The notes: generated by a model from the sequence alone, not told the origin. Positions 1 through 9,999 are shown, counted from the stretch's first letter. The stretch is DNA of 64,000 nucleotides from Verrucomicrobiia bacterium (GCA_023953615.1 JAMLJH010000002.1:522592-586591); one strand, 5' to 3'. Numbers and translations: made by a program.

Positions 1-1
1 G

Positions 2-829
2 CCCCGGCATCTTTATTACCCGATGGTGGGGAACGAATCTCCGAGCCTTGCCGATATGAATGGCGACGGGCGACCGGAACTGATTTTCAACAACGATGGT
101 TACATCGGTTACGCGGCCTACCAGCTCGCGAAGCCGGAGGCGCCGTGGACGTTTCACGCGGTTTCCCCAAGACACGAGCGTTACCAGCGGTTCACGCACG
201 GAATTGGCGCCGGCGATTTGAATGGCGATGGCCGCATGGATCTGCTCGAAGCGGCGGGTTGGTGGGAACAACCCGTGAACGCGGCGGTTGATGCGCCTTG
301 GATTTTTCATCCGCACCAATTTGCCGAAGCGGCGTCGCACATGCTCGTCACCGACGTGGATGGGGATGGGTTGAACGATGTGATTTGCTCCTGGCACTGT
401 CACCTGTACGGTTTGCTCTGGTGGCAGCAACAGCGCGCCGCCGGCGGAAACATCACCTGGCAGCGGCACGAAATTCTTTCGCCTCATCCTGACGTGACGT
501 CGAATCAATTCCGGTTCAGTCAACCGCACTCGATGGCGTTGGCGGACATGAACGGCGATGGTTTGATGGATTTTGTCACCGGCAAACGGTTTTGGGCGCA
601 CGGTCCCACGGGCGATCAGGAGCCGGATGCGCCCGCCATTGTTTGCTGGTTTGAACTGTGGCGCGACGCCAACGGCTCCGCGCGGTTTGTTCCGCATCTG
701 ATTGACGATGATTCCGGCGTCGGCACGGAGGTCACGGTGGCGGATTTGAATGCGGACGGTCGTCCGGATGTGATTGTGGCCAATAAAAAAGGCGTCTTCG
801 CGCACTTCAACGAGTTGCCGCGGCGCTGA
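2..829 (+). CDS. FG-GAP/VCBS repeat protein, 3' part only
   Basis: The frame is open from base 2 without a stop, so the gene starts before the window and only about its last 275 residues are seen. The ATG at 23 is probably internal. Motifs of the form DxNGDG recur (near 52, 220, 355, 547 and 745). They are typical of Ca-binding FG-GAP/VCBS blades that fold as a beta-propeller in secreted proteins. No enzyme active site is visible. The protein is probably extracellular and may bind carbohydrate or other ligands. It ends 37 bases before the convergent DUF4832 gene. Confidence 0.8.
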   Translation, partial: PRHLYYPMVGNESPSLADMNGDGRPELIFNNDGYIGYAAYQLAKPEAPWTFHAVSPRHERYQRFTHGIGAGDLNGDGRMDLLEAAGWWEQPVNAAVDAPWIFHPHQFAEAASHMLVTDVDGDGLNDVICSWHCHLYGLLWWQQQRAAGGNITWQRHEILSPHPDVTSNQFRFSQPHSMALADMNGDGLMDFVTGKRFWAHGPTGDQEPDAPAIVCWFELWRDANGSARFVPHLIDDDSGVGTEVTVADLNADGRPDVIVANKKGVFAHFNELPRR

Positions 830-865
830 GTTGCGGGGGCGCGGCGCTGGCGAAATGCCACGGAA

Positions 866-2344
866 CTATTGGCGTTCCGTCACGAGCATCCGGCCCAGTT
901 GGTAGCGGCGTTGTCCGTCATCGCCCGCCAGCGGCAGTGCGATGGTGGGAGTGCCATCTCGTTGCCCTACCGAGATGAAGACTTCGTAAGGGCCGGATTT
1001 GGTCGCGGGCGCGAACCGGGCAAACGGGTCCACGTACGCGCGACTGATGGTGAACTCCGCAGTGTGATCGGTGGTGGAAATGTTGTCCGGTGGCCCGGGT
1101 TGAAGTTGCCGGAGATCGAAGTCTTCCGCCACGTTCACGGAAACGATGCCGCCTTTGGCGTCCTTCAAAGTCAGCGCCCAAAATCCGCCGCCGTAGCAGG
1201 GCGCAACGCCGGCGTTCGCCCATTTCGTGCTCACCGTGAAAGCGGCGCCCAAGGGCACTTCGGCGGGCCAGGCGATTTCGCGCAGTTGCAAACGATAGCC
1301 GAGCCGGCGGTTGATGCGCTGGATGAGTTCGCGGTTTTCGTTCAGTTCTTCGCGCGGCCACCAATGGATCGAGAGGTAGCTGGCGTGATAATCTTCCACC
1401 GCTTTCAACAACAGCGAACCATCGCCCCAGGCGTTGCGCAGTTTCGAGCTGCCATAATGTTCGTGCTCCAGAATGACCGGCAGCGTGGGCCAGAAGGCTT
1501 CCGCCATTTCGGCGTGATACCAGGAATGTGGCGGCGGTTGAACCATGATGCTGTCGTCGCGCAGGGTGACGCCGCGAGCGCGGGCGTAATCCATGATGGG
1601 GAAATCGCGTCCGGGCCGATCATGTCCGGCGGCATCATCGCTGAGGCAGAGCTGGGTGTGTCGAAAATGTTTCACGTGCAGATCAATGTGGCGCTGCGCC
1701 GCCGCCAGCGTTTGTGCCTCGGTCAACTGACTGCTCATCAGCGTGTGCGCTTCGCCCCAAAGCCCGAACGTGCCGATGTCAATGAACGCCACGTTGGGAT
1801 TGCCATCGTACCGCCGCGCCATCGCGCTCAGAAAGTTTTCCAGCTTTTGCAGATAAATCGGATCGAGGAAATCCGGGTCCCACTGCGGCCCGTCGGCTTT
1901 GGGTCCCTCTCCGAATTGGTAGGGAACGCCTTTGGCCCCGGCGGCTTTCACCCATTCGGGCGTGGCGTAACGCATCCAATTTTCAGAGGTCGTGATGCGG
2001 AAGGCGACGCGTTTGCCTTTGGCGATCCAGCGTTGGGCTGGCGTGTCGAGCAACGACCAGTTGAACTTGCCCTCCTCCGGTTCGAGGAATCCCCAGGGCA
2101 CGCGCAAATAAACCACCGACAGCCCGGGCCAGTCGTCCAACGTGTCGCTGGGCGCGAGCTTCGAGCCGTAGTTTTCCAGCAGGTTGGAAAAGAAATGAAA
2201 GGTCCAGCCCATGCCCGGATTGACCAGCACCGCGCCGGTGTCTTTGGGATGCACGACACAATTCGTTGGCGCGGCCCCAATACGGGTGGCGGCGAGTAGA
2301 ACAACCAGGAAACAAAAATTTCTAACAATGCGCTTAACGGTCAC
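866..2344 (-). CDS. Secreted DUF4832 (TIM-barrel, glycosidase-like) protein
   Basis: The 492-residue product starts with a signal peptide (about residues 1-24, hydrophobic CFLVVLLAA core). The mature part opens with an NPGMGW motif (42-47) and RVPWGFLEPEEGKFNW (81-96), the signature of the DUF4832 / beta-galactosidase-like barrel. In that family a WxxLEPxxGxF strand precedes a (beta/alpha)8 domain. The last 150 residues look like the beta-sandwich DUF4832 domain. It is probably a secreted carbohydrate-active protein, but no substrate can be named. It is transcribed alone and divergently from the luxE operon. The long open frame on the opposite strand is a shadow. Confidence 0.82.
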   Translation of the reverse strand: MTVKRIVRNFCFLVVLLAATRIGAAPTNCVVHPKDTGAVLVNPGMGWTFHFFSNLLENYGSKLAPSDTLDDWPGLSVVYLRVPWGFLEPEEGKFNWSLLDTPAQRWIAKGKRVAFRITTSENWMRYATPEWVKAAGAKGVPYQFGEGPKADGPQWDPDFLDPIYLQKLENFLSAMARRYDGNPNVAFIDIGTFGLWGEAHTLMSSQLTEAQTLAAAQRHIDLHVKHFRHTQLCLSDDAAGHDRPGRDFPIMDYARARGVTLRDDSIMVQPPPHSWYHAEMAEAFWPTLPVILEHEHYGSSKLRNAWGDGSLLLKAVEDYHASYLSIHWWPREELNENRELIQRINRRLGYRLQLREIAWPAEVPLGAAFTVSTKWANAGVAPCYGGGFWALTLKDAKGGIVSVNVAEDFDLRQLQPGPPDNISTTDHTAEFTISRAYVDPFARFAPATKSGPYEVFISVGQRDGTPTIALPLAGDDGQRRYQLGRMLVTERQ

Positions 2345-2498
2345 GGCTTAATGTCTAGGTGAAACCACCGCTCGTGGCAATCCAAGGAGTACGAATGGAA
2401 ACAGTGGCGGCGTTACAAAGAGATTGTCGCGCAACGTTCCTTTGCTAAACTGCCGACTCAGGCTGTGGCGGAAAACCAGCCTGTCAATAAAAACCGCA

Positions 2499-3671
2499 AT
2501 GACCACGGACCTTTCCAATTTTGCCCGGCGCGTGCGCGATTTCATCCAGCGCTGCGCGACCGGTTTTTCTGCCGCCTCCGAGCCCGGATCGCGGGACTCG
2601 GAGTTCAATGATTTGGCGGTGGCGTTGTTTCGGTTGCAGTTTTCAGGCAACGCGCCGTACCGGCGTTGGTGTGAAGCGCAGGGAGTCACTGCGGAAGCGG
2701 TCACGCAATGGGGGCAAATTCCCGCCGTGCCGACCGCCGCGTTCAAGGAATGGGATTTGACCTGTCTCACGCCGGCGGAACGGACGCGGGTGTTTCATTC
2801 GAGCGGGACCACCACGCAGCAGCCCAGCCGACACTTTCATCATGCGGATTCGTTGGCGCTTTACGAAGCGTCGTTGTGGCCGTGGCTGAAGCGGCATCTG
2901 CCGCTCACCGCCACGAAAGCGCGTTTCCTTTCGTTGACGCCCAGTACGGAACAAGCGCCCCATTCGTCCCTGGTTCACATGTTTGATTTTGCGCGGCAAA
3001 AAATGGGCGCGTCGGCGAATGGCTTCGTTGGCCAGACCGATGCCGACGGCACCTGGTGGTTGGATTTTGATCGCGCCTTTGCCTTGCTCGGAGGCTCAAC
3101 GACAGCGTGCGCGGTAAAAGGTAACACCGACTCGCAGCCGTGGTTGGTTTTGGGAACGGCGTTTTCGTTCGTGCAATTGTTGGATGAAATGGAACGACGT
3201 GACGGTCGTCTGTGTTTGCCGAACGGTTCGTTCGTGCTCGAAACTGGTGGTTACAAGGGACGTTCGCGGGCGCTGCCCAAGGCCAGCTTGTATCAACTGA
3301 TCGCCGAGCGATTGGGGGTTCCGGAAACCAACATCATTTGCGAATACGGAATGAGCGAGTTGAGTTCACAAGCCTACGACTTGATGGGGCGACCCGGCGC
3401 CGCTGAAGCTTCACTGGATGCACGAGAGTCGTCCCGGCGTCGGGTCTTTCAGTTTCCGCCGTGGGCAAGAGTGCGCGTGATTTCACCCGAGACAGGTCAG
3501 GAAGTGGATGAAGGTGAAACCGGCTTGTTGCAAATTTTTGATCTGGCCAATGTGTTTTCCGTGCTGGCGGTGCAAACCGAGGATTTAGCGGTCCGCCGGT
3601 CGTTCGGATTTGAATTACTCGGTCGCGCGGTGGCGGCTGAACCACGCGGTTGCTCGCTGATGTCCGCATGA
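2499..3671 (+). CDS. luxE: LuxE-like acyl-protein synthetase / acyl-activating enzyme
   Basis: The 390-residue product belongs to the LuxE / acyl-protein synthetase branch of adenylate-forming enzymes. In the lux system these activate a fatty acid with ATP and hand the acyl group to the reductase. The nucleotide-binding signature HSSGTT lies near residue 99, and an EYGMSELSSQ motif near 281 matches the family's second adenylate motif. I chose the ATG at 2499 rather than 2424 because similarity begins there (MTTDLSNFARRVRDFI). The stop overlaps the next start as ATGA, so translation with luxC is probably coupled. No luciferase genes are nearby, so bioluminescence is unlikely. The symbol marks family membership only. 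Confidence 0.8.
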   Translation: MTTDLSNFARRVRDFIQRCATGFSAASEPGSRDSEFNDLAVALFRLQFSGNAPYRRWCEAQGVTAEAVTQWGQIPAVPTAAFKEWDLTCLTPAERTRVFHSSGTTTQQPSRHFHHADSLALYEASLWPWLKRHLPLTATKARFLSLTPSTEQAPHSSLVHMFDFARQKMGASANGFVGQTDADGTWWLDFDRAFALLGGSTTACAVKGNTDSQPWLVLGTAFSFVQLLDEMERRDGRLCLPNGSFVLETGGYKGRSRALPKASLYQLIAERLGVPETNIICEYGMSELSSQAYDLMGRPGAAEASLDARESSRRRVFQFPPWARVRVISPETGQEVDEGETGLLQIFDLANVFSVLAVQTEDLAVRRSFGFELLGRAVAAEPRGCSLMSA

Positions 3672-5029
3672 ACCTGCCTCATTATTTTCTGGCCGACCTG
3701 CCCGCCTCGGCGACGCTCACGCCGAAGTTGCTGGCGGAAGCGTGCGACGCTTTGAAACGCAATCGGCACGACTATCTGGCGCAACGTTCCACCGACGAAA
3801 TCATCGGCGTGTTGACCGAAATGGCCGCGAGTTGGTTGCAGTCGGATGATGAGCTGCGGCGGCTGGCGTTGGAGTTCGGTCCGCCACAGTTGGGCTTCAG
3901 TCGCGAGACCCTGGCGCACGGTTTGGATGAATTCTTCCGTCAGTTGACGCGGGAAAATTTTGAGCGGCTGTTGGAACAGGATTTTGGTGACGTGCAGCGG
4001 TTGGATGAATGGGGCGCGACCCGGGCGGAATGGGCCGGCGGAAAAACGGCCATGGCTACCGGTCCGGAACTGTTGGTTCACATTGCGGCGGGAAACATTC
4101 CCAATCCGACGCTGACGAGCATGAGCTTCGGTCTGCTCGTGCGTTCCGCGCAGGTGGTGAAATGCGCGAGCGGGACCACCTTGTTGCCGCGGTTATTCGC
4201 CCACTCGCTTTATCGAATTGAACCGAAGTTGGCCGCGAGTCTGGAAGTGGTTGAATGGCCCGGTGGCGCGACGGAACTGGAACACGTTCTGTGGACGACG
4301 GCGGATTGCGTCACGGCCACCGGACAGGATGAGACGCTGGCTCAGATTCGACGCGAGTTGCCATCCCATGTGCGCTTCCTGGGTTACGGGCATCGGTTGA
4401 GTTTCGGTTACATTGCCAGGGACATGCTCACCTCGGCGCAATTGAAAAAAACTGTCAGTGACGCGGCAGCGGACGTGGTGGCCTGGGATCAATTAGGCTG
4501 CCTATCGCCGCATGTGTTTTTTGTGCAAACGGGCGGCATCGCCACTCCGGAGCAGTTTGCTGCGCAACTGGCCGAAGTGTTGGCGCATCACGAACAAACG
4601 CAGCCTCGCGGCGCGCTGCCGGTGGGCGCGGCGGCGACCATTGCGGCGCGACGACAGATTTACGCCATGCGCGCGGCGCAGAGCGATCGGACGCGCGTTT
4701 GGCAAAGCGAAGATTCCACGGCCTGGACCGTGGTGTGCGAAGCGGAGGCGCCGTTCCCGATTTCCTGCCTGCACCGGTTCATTCACATTCGGCCGGTGAA
4801 TGACGCGGCGGAGGTGTTGCAAGTGGCCGATGCGCAGCGTCGGCAGATTTCCACCGTGGGACTGGCCGTGCCGCGTTCGCAATTTCCGACGCTGGCCCGG
4901 CAATTGGGGCGTTGGGGGGCCAGCCGGATTTGCGCGCTGGGACAGATGCAACGCCCGCCGCTCACTTGGCGGCATGACGGTCGTCCGGCGTTGGCGGATT
5001 TGGTGACGTGGACGGATTGTGAATCATGA
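3668..5029 (+). CDS. luxC: LuxC-like acyl-CoA reductase
   Basis: The 453-residue product resembles the LuxC family of NADPH-dependent acyl-CoA reductases, part of the aldehyde dehydrogenase superfamily. These reduce an activated acyl group to the aldehyde. The sequence [10 protein letters not shown] near residue 275 carries the likely nucleophilic cysteine. Upstream, [20 protein letters not shown] fits the family's cofactor-binding region. The start at 3668 gives an ATGA overlap with luxE; the earlier ATG at 3650 is less likely. With LuxE it forms a two-enzyme fatty acid to aldehyde module. Its stop overlaps the queD start in the same way. Confidence 0.82.
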   Translation: MNLPHYFLADLPASATLTPKLLAEACDALKRNRHDYLAQRSTDEIIGVLTEMAASWLQSDDELRRLALEFGPPQLGFSRETLAHGLDEFFRQLTRENFERLLEQDFGDVQRLDEWGATRAEWAGGKTAMATGPELLVHIAAGNIPNPTLTSMSFGLLVRSAQVVKCASGTTLLPRLFAHSLYRIEPKLAASLEVVEWPGGATELEHVLWTTADCVTATGQDETLAQIRRELPSHVRFLGYGHRLSFGYIARDMLTSAQLKKTVSDAAADVVAWDQLGCLSPHVFFVQTGGIATPEQFAAQLAEVLAHHEQTQPRGALPVGAAATIAARRQIYAMRAAQSDRTRVWQSEDSTAWTVVCEAEAPFPISCLHRFIHIRPVNDAAEVLQVADAQRRQISTVGLAVPRSQFPTLARQLGRWGASRICALGQMQRPPLTWRHDGRPALADLVTWTDCES

Positions 5030-5391
5030 AAATTGAGTTGAGAAAATCGTTTCAGTTTGAGGCGGCGCACCATTTGCCGTTGGTGCCGAAAACGCACAAG
5101 TGTCGTCGTTTGCACGGGCACAGTTTCAAAGTGGAGCTGGTGGTGGCGGGCGAGTGCGATCCGAAGCTGGGCTGGTTGATGGATTACGCGGAGATCACCG
5201 CGGCGTTCAAACCGGTCTGGAAAAAATTGGATCATTTCTATTTGAATGAAATTCCCGGATTGGAAAATCCCACCAGCGAAGTGTTGGCGGCTTGGATCTG
5301 GGGCAAACTGAAACGTCGGCTGCCATTGCTCAAGGAAGTCGTGGTGGCGGAGACGTGCAACGCCCGCGCCGTTTATCGAGGTGAAGCATGA
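5026..5391 (+). CDS. queD: 6-carboxytetrahydropterin synthase family (QueD)
   Basis: The 121-residue length is normal for QueD/PTPS, which converts dihydroneopterin triphosphate to 6-carboxytetrahydropterin in queuosine synthesis. The zinc ligands appear as AAHH (15-16) and CRRLHGHSF, with H30 and H32. C26 is the catalytic cysteine. LDH (68-70) and AETC with E109 complete the site. The substrate motif PTSE is at 82-85. The gene sits between ATGA overlaps with luxC and apbE, an unusual operon for a queuosine gene. A pterin role outside queuosine cannot be excluded. A gluQ gene acting on queuosine-modified tRNA lies at 47-48 kb, so the organism probably makes queuosine. Confidence 0.88.
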   Translation: MKIELRKSFQFEAAHHLPLVPKTHKCRRLHGHSFKVELVVAGECDPKLGWLMDYAEITAAFKPVWKKLDHFYLNEIPGLENPTSEVLAAWIWGKLKRRLPLLKEVVVAETCNARAVYRGEA

Positions 5392-6389
5392 GCTTGTTTC
5401 GTTTGAGCGGCATTGCGGTTTTGTTGCTGATCACTCTGCTGCTGGGATGTCGGGCGGAGCCAACGCCGGAATGGGAACGTTTTCAATTTCAGCATCCGGC
5501 CATGGGCACATTGTTCACCATTACCCTTTACGCCACGAACGCGGTCAGCGCCCGGACGGCCGCTGATGCCGCGTTTGCGCGCGTGACGGTTTTGGATGAC
5601 ATGCTGACCGATTACGACGCTGAAAGTGAACTGATGCGGTTGTGCCAGCAGCCGGTTGGGCAACCGGTGCCGGTGAGTCCGGAGTTGTTCGCGGTGTTGG
5701 CCGAGGCGTGTCGGGTGGCGGAACTGAGCGGCGGCGCGTTGGACCCGACGGTGGGGCCGATCGTGCGGTTATGGCGGCGCGCGCGGCGTACGCAGATTTT
5801 ACCAACCAGCGAACAAATTGCCCATGCCCGTCAAGCGGTGGGGTGGCGAAAATTGGCGCTGGACGCGCAACAACACACGGTGACTTTGCTCGCGACCAAC
5901 ATGCAATTGGATTTGGGCAGCATTGCCAAGGGATATGCCGCCGACGCAGCGTTGACCGTGTTGCGCCAACACGGAACGGCGCGCGCGCTGGTGGCGGCCA
6001 GTGGCGACATTGCGGCGGGGGAGTCGCCGCCTGGGCAGGCAGGCTGGCGGGTTTCCATCGGCACCCCGTTTCAGCGTGAGGGCGAAGCTCGAACCTTGCT
6101 GTTGACCAATGCCGCCGTTTCCACGGCCGGAGACACCGAACAATTTGTGATCATTAACGGGGTGCGTTATTCGCATATTGTGGACCCGCGCACGGGGATG
6201 GGATTGACCAATCGCTGTCAGGTTTCGGTGATCGCGGCGCACGCAATGCAAACGGATGCCTTTGACACGGCGACCAGCATTTTGGGAGTGACGGCGGGAC
6301 GGAGGCTCATCGAGTCGCAGCCGGGTTTGTCCGCCATCATTTATCAGGAAACCGCGACGGGCGTGGAAATGGTGGAAGTGAACCGTTAA
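5388..6389 (+). CDS. apbE: FAD:protein FMN transferase (ApbE), lipoprotein
   Basis: The 333-residue product matches ApbE, which covalently attaches FMN to threonine in flavoprotein subunits outside the cytoplasm. A lipobox (LLLGC, C21) follows a hydrophobic segment, so it is probably a membrane-anchored lipoprotein. Family motifs are in order: [45 protein letters not shown], the VDPRTGMG loop and [13 protein letters not shown], which supplies the metal and FAD ligands. It is translationally coupled to queD by an ATGA overlap and ends the four-gene operon. No Nqr/Rnf subunit is in the window, so its target is unknown. Confidence 0.92.
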   Translation: MSLFRLSGIAVLLLITLLLGCRAEPTPEWERFQFQHPAMGTLFTITLYATNAVSARTAADAAFARVTVLDDMLTDYDAESELMRLCQQPVGQPVPVSPELFAVLAEACRVAELSGGALDPTVGPIVRLWRRARRTQILPTSEQIAHARQAVGWRKLALDAQQHTVTLLATNMQLDLGSIAKGYAADAALTVLRQHGTARALVAASGDIAAGESPPGQAGWRVSIGTPFQREGEARTLLLTNAAVSTAGDTEQFVIINGVRYSHIVDPRTGMGLTNRCQVSVIAAHAMQTDAFDTATSILGVTAGRRLIESQPGLSAIIYQETATGVEMVEVNR

Positions 6390-6454
6390 GCGAAGCCGGG
6401 TGTGGTTGGAGCGAATTCTTGCGACGATGGTGATTGCTTCTATACTGGCGCACT

Positions 6455-7537
6455 ATGGTGGCACCGAAAAAACAGCGGGTGATTTGCGGCATGAGCGGAG
6501 GCGTGGATTCCTCGGCAACCGCCGCGCTGTTGCAGGCGCAGGGCTACGACGTGATTGGCGTCACGTTGAAACTGTGGCCGCAAGACTGTGTGAACCGCGC
6601 GGAGGACAAGTGCTGCGGCCCGCAAGCGGTGACCGATGCGCGTTCCGTTTGTCATCAACTGGGCATTCCTTATTACCTGATTGACGAATCGGGAGAGTTT
6701 CAGAAGCACGTCATCCAGTATTTTGCCGACGAATACAAGGCGGGGCGCACGCCGAATCCCTGCGTGATGTGCAATCAGAATCTCAAGTTTGGCCGGTTGA
6801 TTGACCGCGCCAACCAGTTGGGGGCGGATTACATCGCGACGGGACATTTCGCGCGGGTTGAGCGCGCGGCCAACGGTCGGATGCTGCTTAAGCGCGGTCG
6901 TGATCTGCACAAGGACCAAAGTTATTTCCTGTTCTCCCTCCGTCAGGATCAGTTGGCGCGCGCCATGTTTCCGCTCGGGGAAAAGACCAAGAGCGACACG
7001 CGCGAGGTGGCGCGGCATTGTCACCTGAAAACGGCGGACAAGGTCGAGAGCATGGAGATCTGCTTTGTGCCGGATAATGACTACGGCGGATTCCTCCGGC
7101 AATCCAAGCTGGTGGAAAACACGCGCGGTGACATCGTGGATATTCACGGTCGTGTGCTCGGTCAGCATGAAGGGGTGGCGTTCTACACCATTGGTCAGCG
7201 CAAGGGGTTGGGCATCTCCTCATCCAAACCGTTGTACGTGGTGGAATTGGACGCCGGGCGAAATCGCGTCGTGGTGGGCGATGATTCACTGCTGGCGCGC
7301 GCTGAATTTACCGTGCGCGATTGCAATTGGATTCCGTGGGAAACGCCTCCGGCCAATTGCGAAGTCACGGTGAAGATTCGCTACAACCATCCGGGCACTG
7401 CCGCCACGGTGACCTTTCTGGATTCCGGTCGGGCGCAAGTGAAGTTGACCGAACCGCAACGCGCCATCACTCCGGGGCAGGCCGCGGTTTTTTATCAGGA
7501 GGATTTGGTGGTGGGCGGCGGCTGGATTTGCCGCTGA
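6455..7537 (+). CDS. mnmA: tRNA-specific 2-thiouridylase MnmA
   Basis: The 360-residue product makes 2-thiouridine at wobble position 34 of Lys, Glu and Gln tRNAs. The N-terminal PP-loop GMSGGVDSS (12-20) binds ATP. The two catalytic cysteines are C103 in NPCVMC and C203 in EICFV. The DxxKDQSYFLF segment and the C-terminal beta-barrel are present. I chose the ATG at 6455 (MVAPKKQRV) over an earlier in-frame ATG at 6434 because similarity starts at the PP-loop strand. It stands alone between the apbE operon and prs. Confidence 0.95.
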   Translation: MVAPKKQRVICGMSGGVDSSATAALLQAQGYDVIGVTLKLWPQDCVNRAEDKCCGPQAVTDARSVCHQLGIPYYLIDESGEFQKHVIQYFADEYKAGRTPNPCVMCNQNLKFGRLIDRANQLGADYIATGHFARVERAANGRMLLKRGRDLHKDQSYFLFSLRQDQLARAMFPLGEKTKSDTREVARHCHLKTADKVESMEICFVPDNDYGGFLRQSKLVENTRGDIVDIHGRVLGQHEGVAFYTIGQRKGLGISSSKPLYVVELDAGRNRVVVGDDSLLARAEFTVRDCNWIPWETPPANCEVTVKIRYNHPGTAATVTFLDSGRAQVKLTEPQRAITPGQAAVFYQEDLVVGGGWICR

Positions 7538-7620
7538 ACGCCCGGCGGGAAATTTTCCATTGGCGGTCAAACATTCACCTTGCGCCAGCGGGTTGGGTTG
7601 CTAGAGTTCTCCTCGCTCTA

Positions 7621-7642
7621 CGCCCGGCTTCCGGGCGGTTTT
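7621..7642 (+). terminator. Terminator-like hairpin before prs
   Basis: CGCCCGG, a 3-base loop and CCGGGCG form a perfect GC-rich stem followed by GGTTTTCATTT. It lies 84 bases after mnmA and 32 bases before the prs start, so it could end mnmA transcription or act as a leader attenuator. A possible promoter (TTGCGC at 7580 and TAGAGT at 7602, 16-base spacer) precedes it, which would place the hairpin in the prs leader. The T-run is short, so its strength is uncertain. Confidence 0.5.
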
Positions 7643-7673
7643 CATTTAAGTATCAGCCTGAACCGGTAAATTT

Positions 7674-8618
7674 GTGAAAATTTTCAGTGGAACTGCCAAT
7701 CGGCCGCTGGCGTATGCCATTTGCGATTACATCGGTATCCGCCTCGGTAAGTGCAGCGTCAAGGCCTTTCCCGATGGCGAGACCTTCGTAAAGATCGAGG
7801 AGAACGTGCGCGGCGAAGACGTCTTTGTCGTGCAACCGACTTCACCGCCGACGAACCATCATTTGATGGAACTCTTCATCATGATGGATGCGCTGCGCCG
7901 TTCCAGCGCCAATCGAATCACCGCCGTGCTGCCGTTTTATGGCTACGCGCGGCAGGATCGCAAAGATCAACCGCGCGTGCCGATCACCGCCAAACTGGTG
8001 GCAAATTTATTGGTGGCAGCCGGGGCGAACCGGGTGCTGACGATGGATTTGCACGCGCAGCAGATTCAAGGGTTTTTCGATATTCCAGTGGATCATCTCT
8101 ATGCTGCCCCGGTAATTTACAAGTATTTGCACAAAAAGCGGCTCAAGGACCTTGTCGTCGTTAGTCCCGATGTTGGAGGATTGAAAATGGCCTATGCCTA
8201 TTCGCAACATTTCTCAGCGGCACTGGCCATCATTGCCAAACGTCGGAAAAGCGCGACGGAAGTGGAATCCACCACCATCATTGGCGAGGTTCGGGGCAAA
8301 AATGTGCTGCTCGTGGATGACTTGACTGAAACGGCAGGAACACTGACCAAAGGCGCGGAATTGCTCAGGAAAAAGGGCGCGAAGAGCATTGTCGCCTGTG
8401 TTTCCCACGCGATTTTGGGGGATACGGGCATCGAAAGATTGCGTAAATCGGCGATTGACGAGTTGATTACAACTGATACAGTCGTGCGCCCGACAATTCG
8501 GGGAGTGAAAATCACCACTTTATCGGTGGCGGGTTTGTTGGGTGAAGCCATCAAGCGAATCCATAATAATTCGTCAGTGACCTCGTTGTTTGAAGCCAAT
8601 GGCGGTCGCACCAGTTAA
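7674..8618 (+). CDS. prs: Ribose-phosphate pyrophosphokinase
   Basis: The 314-residue product makes PRPP from ribose 5-phosphate and ATP. It feeds nucleotide, histidine and NAD synthesis. The signature DLHAQQIQGFFDIPVDHL and the PRPP loop VDDLTETAGT are present; the loop's usual DDMIDTAGT is changed at two places. The start is a GTG (VKIFSGTANRPLA), which fits the usual N-terminus of Prs. It heads a run of same-strand genes (rplY, pth, rpsF, ssb, rplI) in the common bacterial prs-rplY-pth order. Confidence 0.95.
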   Translation: MKIFSGTANRPLAYAICDYIGIRLGKCSVKAFPDGETFVKIEENVRGEDVFVVQPTSPPTNHHLMELFIMMDALRRSSANRITAVLPFYGYARQDRKDQPRVPITAKLVANLLVAAGANRVLTMDLHAQQIQGFFDIPVDHLYAAPVIYKYLHKKRLKDLVVVSPDVGGLKMAYAYSQHFSAALAIIAKRRKSATEVESTTIIGEVRGKNVLLVDDLTETAGTLTKGAELLRKKGAKSIVACVSHAILGDTGIERLRKSAIDELITTDTVVRPTIRGVKITTLSVAGLLGEAIKRIHNNSSVTSLFEANGGRTS

Positions 8619-8642
8619 GACGTTTGCCGGAAAATTTTTGAT

Positions 8643-9341
8643 ATGAAATCATTGCCATTCAATGCTTTTGTGCGCTCGCAAGTGCGGCGCACCGGACTGA
8701 AAAAATTGCGCGCCACGGGTCGCGTGCCCGCCACGATTTACGGTGGAAAATCCAAAGCCGAAAACCTGGAAGTGGTCGGGGCTGAGTTGAACGACCTGCT
8801 TCACCGTTCCCACTCGGAAAACATTTTGGTAGATCTCGAGGTCGAAAAAACAAAACGCCTCGCATTGGTTCAGGAAGTTCAGCATCACCCGTTGAGTGGT
8901 AAAGTCGTACATGTGGATTTCCGAGAGGTGAGCGAGACGGAGCCGGTTGTCATCAATGTGCCTGTTGATACCTTCGGCGAGGCTTCCGGCGTCAAGAATA
9001 GTGGCGGTGTGCTCGAACACATCATTTTTAAACTACGGGTTCGGGCTTTGCCCAAGCAACTACCGGATCGGATTGTTGTGGAGGTCACGGAACTCGAAGT
9101 GGGACAGACCATCCACGTCGGCGATCTCAAACTGCCTGAGGGCGTGGAAGTGATTGGCAACAAACTGGCCCCGGTGGTTTCTGTCGTGAAGTCCAAGGCT
9201 GAAGCGGAACCCGTGGCGGCTGAGACGGCTGCTGCTGGCGAAGTTGAAATGACGAAGGAAAAGAAAGACGCGGCCGCAGCGCCTGCCGCCAAGGGGGCCG
9301 CAGCGAAGCCGGATGCCAAAGCCGCTCCGGCCAAGAAATAA
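8643..9341 (+). CDS. rplY: 50S ribosomal protein L25, CTC (TL5) type
   Basis: The 232-residue product is the long, two-domain L25 (general stress protein Ctc type) that binds 5S rRNA. Residues 1-95 are the L25 domain (GRVPATIYGG, VQHHPLSGKVVHVDF). Residues 96-185 are the TL5 C-terminal domain. The last 45 residues are a low-complexity tail rich in Ala, Lys and Pro. It lies 24 bases after prs and 49 bases before pth, as in many bacteria. Confidence 0.95.
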   Translation: MKSLPFNAFVRSQVRRTGLKKLRATGRVPATIYGGKSKAENLEVVGAELNDLLHRSHSENILVDLEVEKTKRLALVQEVQHHPLSGKVVHVDFREVSETEPVVINVPVDTFGEASGVKNSGGVLEHIIFKLRVRALPKQLPDRIVVEVTELEVGQTIHVGDLKLPEGVEVIGNKLAPVVSVVKSKAEAEPVAAETAAAGEVEMTKEKKDAAAAPAAKGAAAKPDAKAAPAKK

Positions 9342-9390
9342 TTGTTTGTTGTTGCGCTCCGCGATGGGCGGATAGCAACGCCTCCGGCGC

Positions 9391-9999
9391 ATGGAAGATT
9401 GGCGTCTTATCGTGGGATTGGGCAATCCCGGGACGGAATACGCCAGGACGCGGCATAATGCGGGGTTTATGTTGCTCGATCAACTGGCGGCCAGTTGGCG
9501 GGTAACGTGGCGGGATGAGAAAAAGTTTCAGTCGCGTTTGGGCAAAACGGAACGGAGCGGCTGGCGCTTGTTGATGTGCCAGCCCCAGACGTTCATGAAT
9601 TTAAGTGGTATTGCGGTTGGAACGCTGGTGAAGTTTTATCAGTTGCCGCTCGAACATTTGCTGGTGGTGGTGGATGATGCGGACTTGCCACTGGGGCAGA
9701 TTCGCCTGCGACCGGACGGCAGCAGCGGCGGGCATCATGGATTGGAATCCATTGAGCAGCATTTGGGTTCGCGCCAATACGCCCGATTGCGAATTGGCAT
9801 TGGGCGACAGAACGAGCGGCGGGAGATTTCGGGTCACGTTCTGGGCCGCCTGAGTGGCGAAGAACTGACGGTGATGGAAAGGGTTTTAATCCGGGCGCAG
9901 GCCCAGGTAGAGTGTTGGCTGGATCGCGGGTTGCAGTCGGCCATGAGTCAATTTAACGGGGCGGTAACCGACCCGAACAACGAAGGAACGAAGCAGTGA
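9391..9999 (+). CDS. pth: Peptidyl-tRNA hydrolase
   Basis: The 202-residue product recycles peptidyl-tRNA released from stalled ribosomes. The family core LIVGLGNPGTEYARTRHNAG contains N12 and the catalytic H22. FMNLSG and DDADLPLGQIRLRP follow with the conserved Asn and Asp, then SSGGHHGLESI. The length is normal. The stop overlaps the GTG start of rpsF (GTGA), which indicates coupling with the ribosomal gene. Confidence 0.95.
   Translation: MEDWRLIVGLGNPGTEYARTRHNAGFMLLDQLAASWRVTWRDEKKFQSRLGKTERSGWRLLMCQPQTFMNLSGIAVGTLVKFYQLPLEHLLVVVDDADLPLGQIRLRPDGSSGGHHGLESIEQHLGSRQYARLRIGIGRQNERREISGHVLGRLSGEELTVMERVLIRAQAQVECWLDRGLQSAMSQFNGAVTDPNNEGTKQ

Noticed and set aside
869..2299. Long open frame opposite the DUF4832 gene
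   Set aside because: It exactly mirrors the codons of the minus-strand gene and its product is Arg/Gly/Val-rich without any family sequence. GC-rich genes commonly show such antisense frames.
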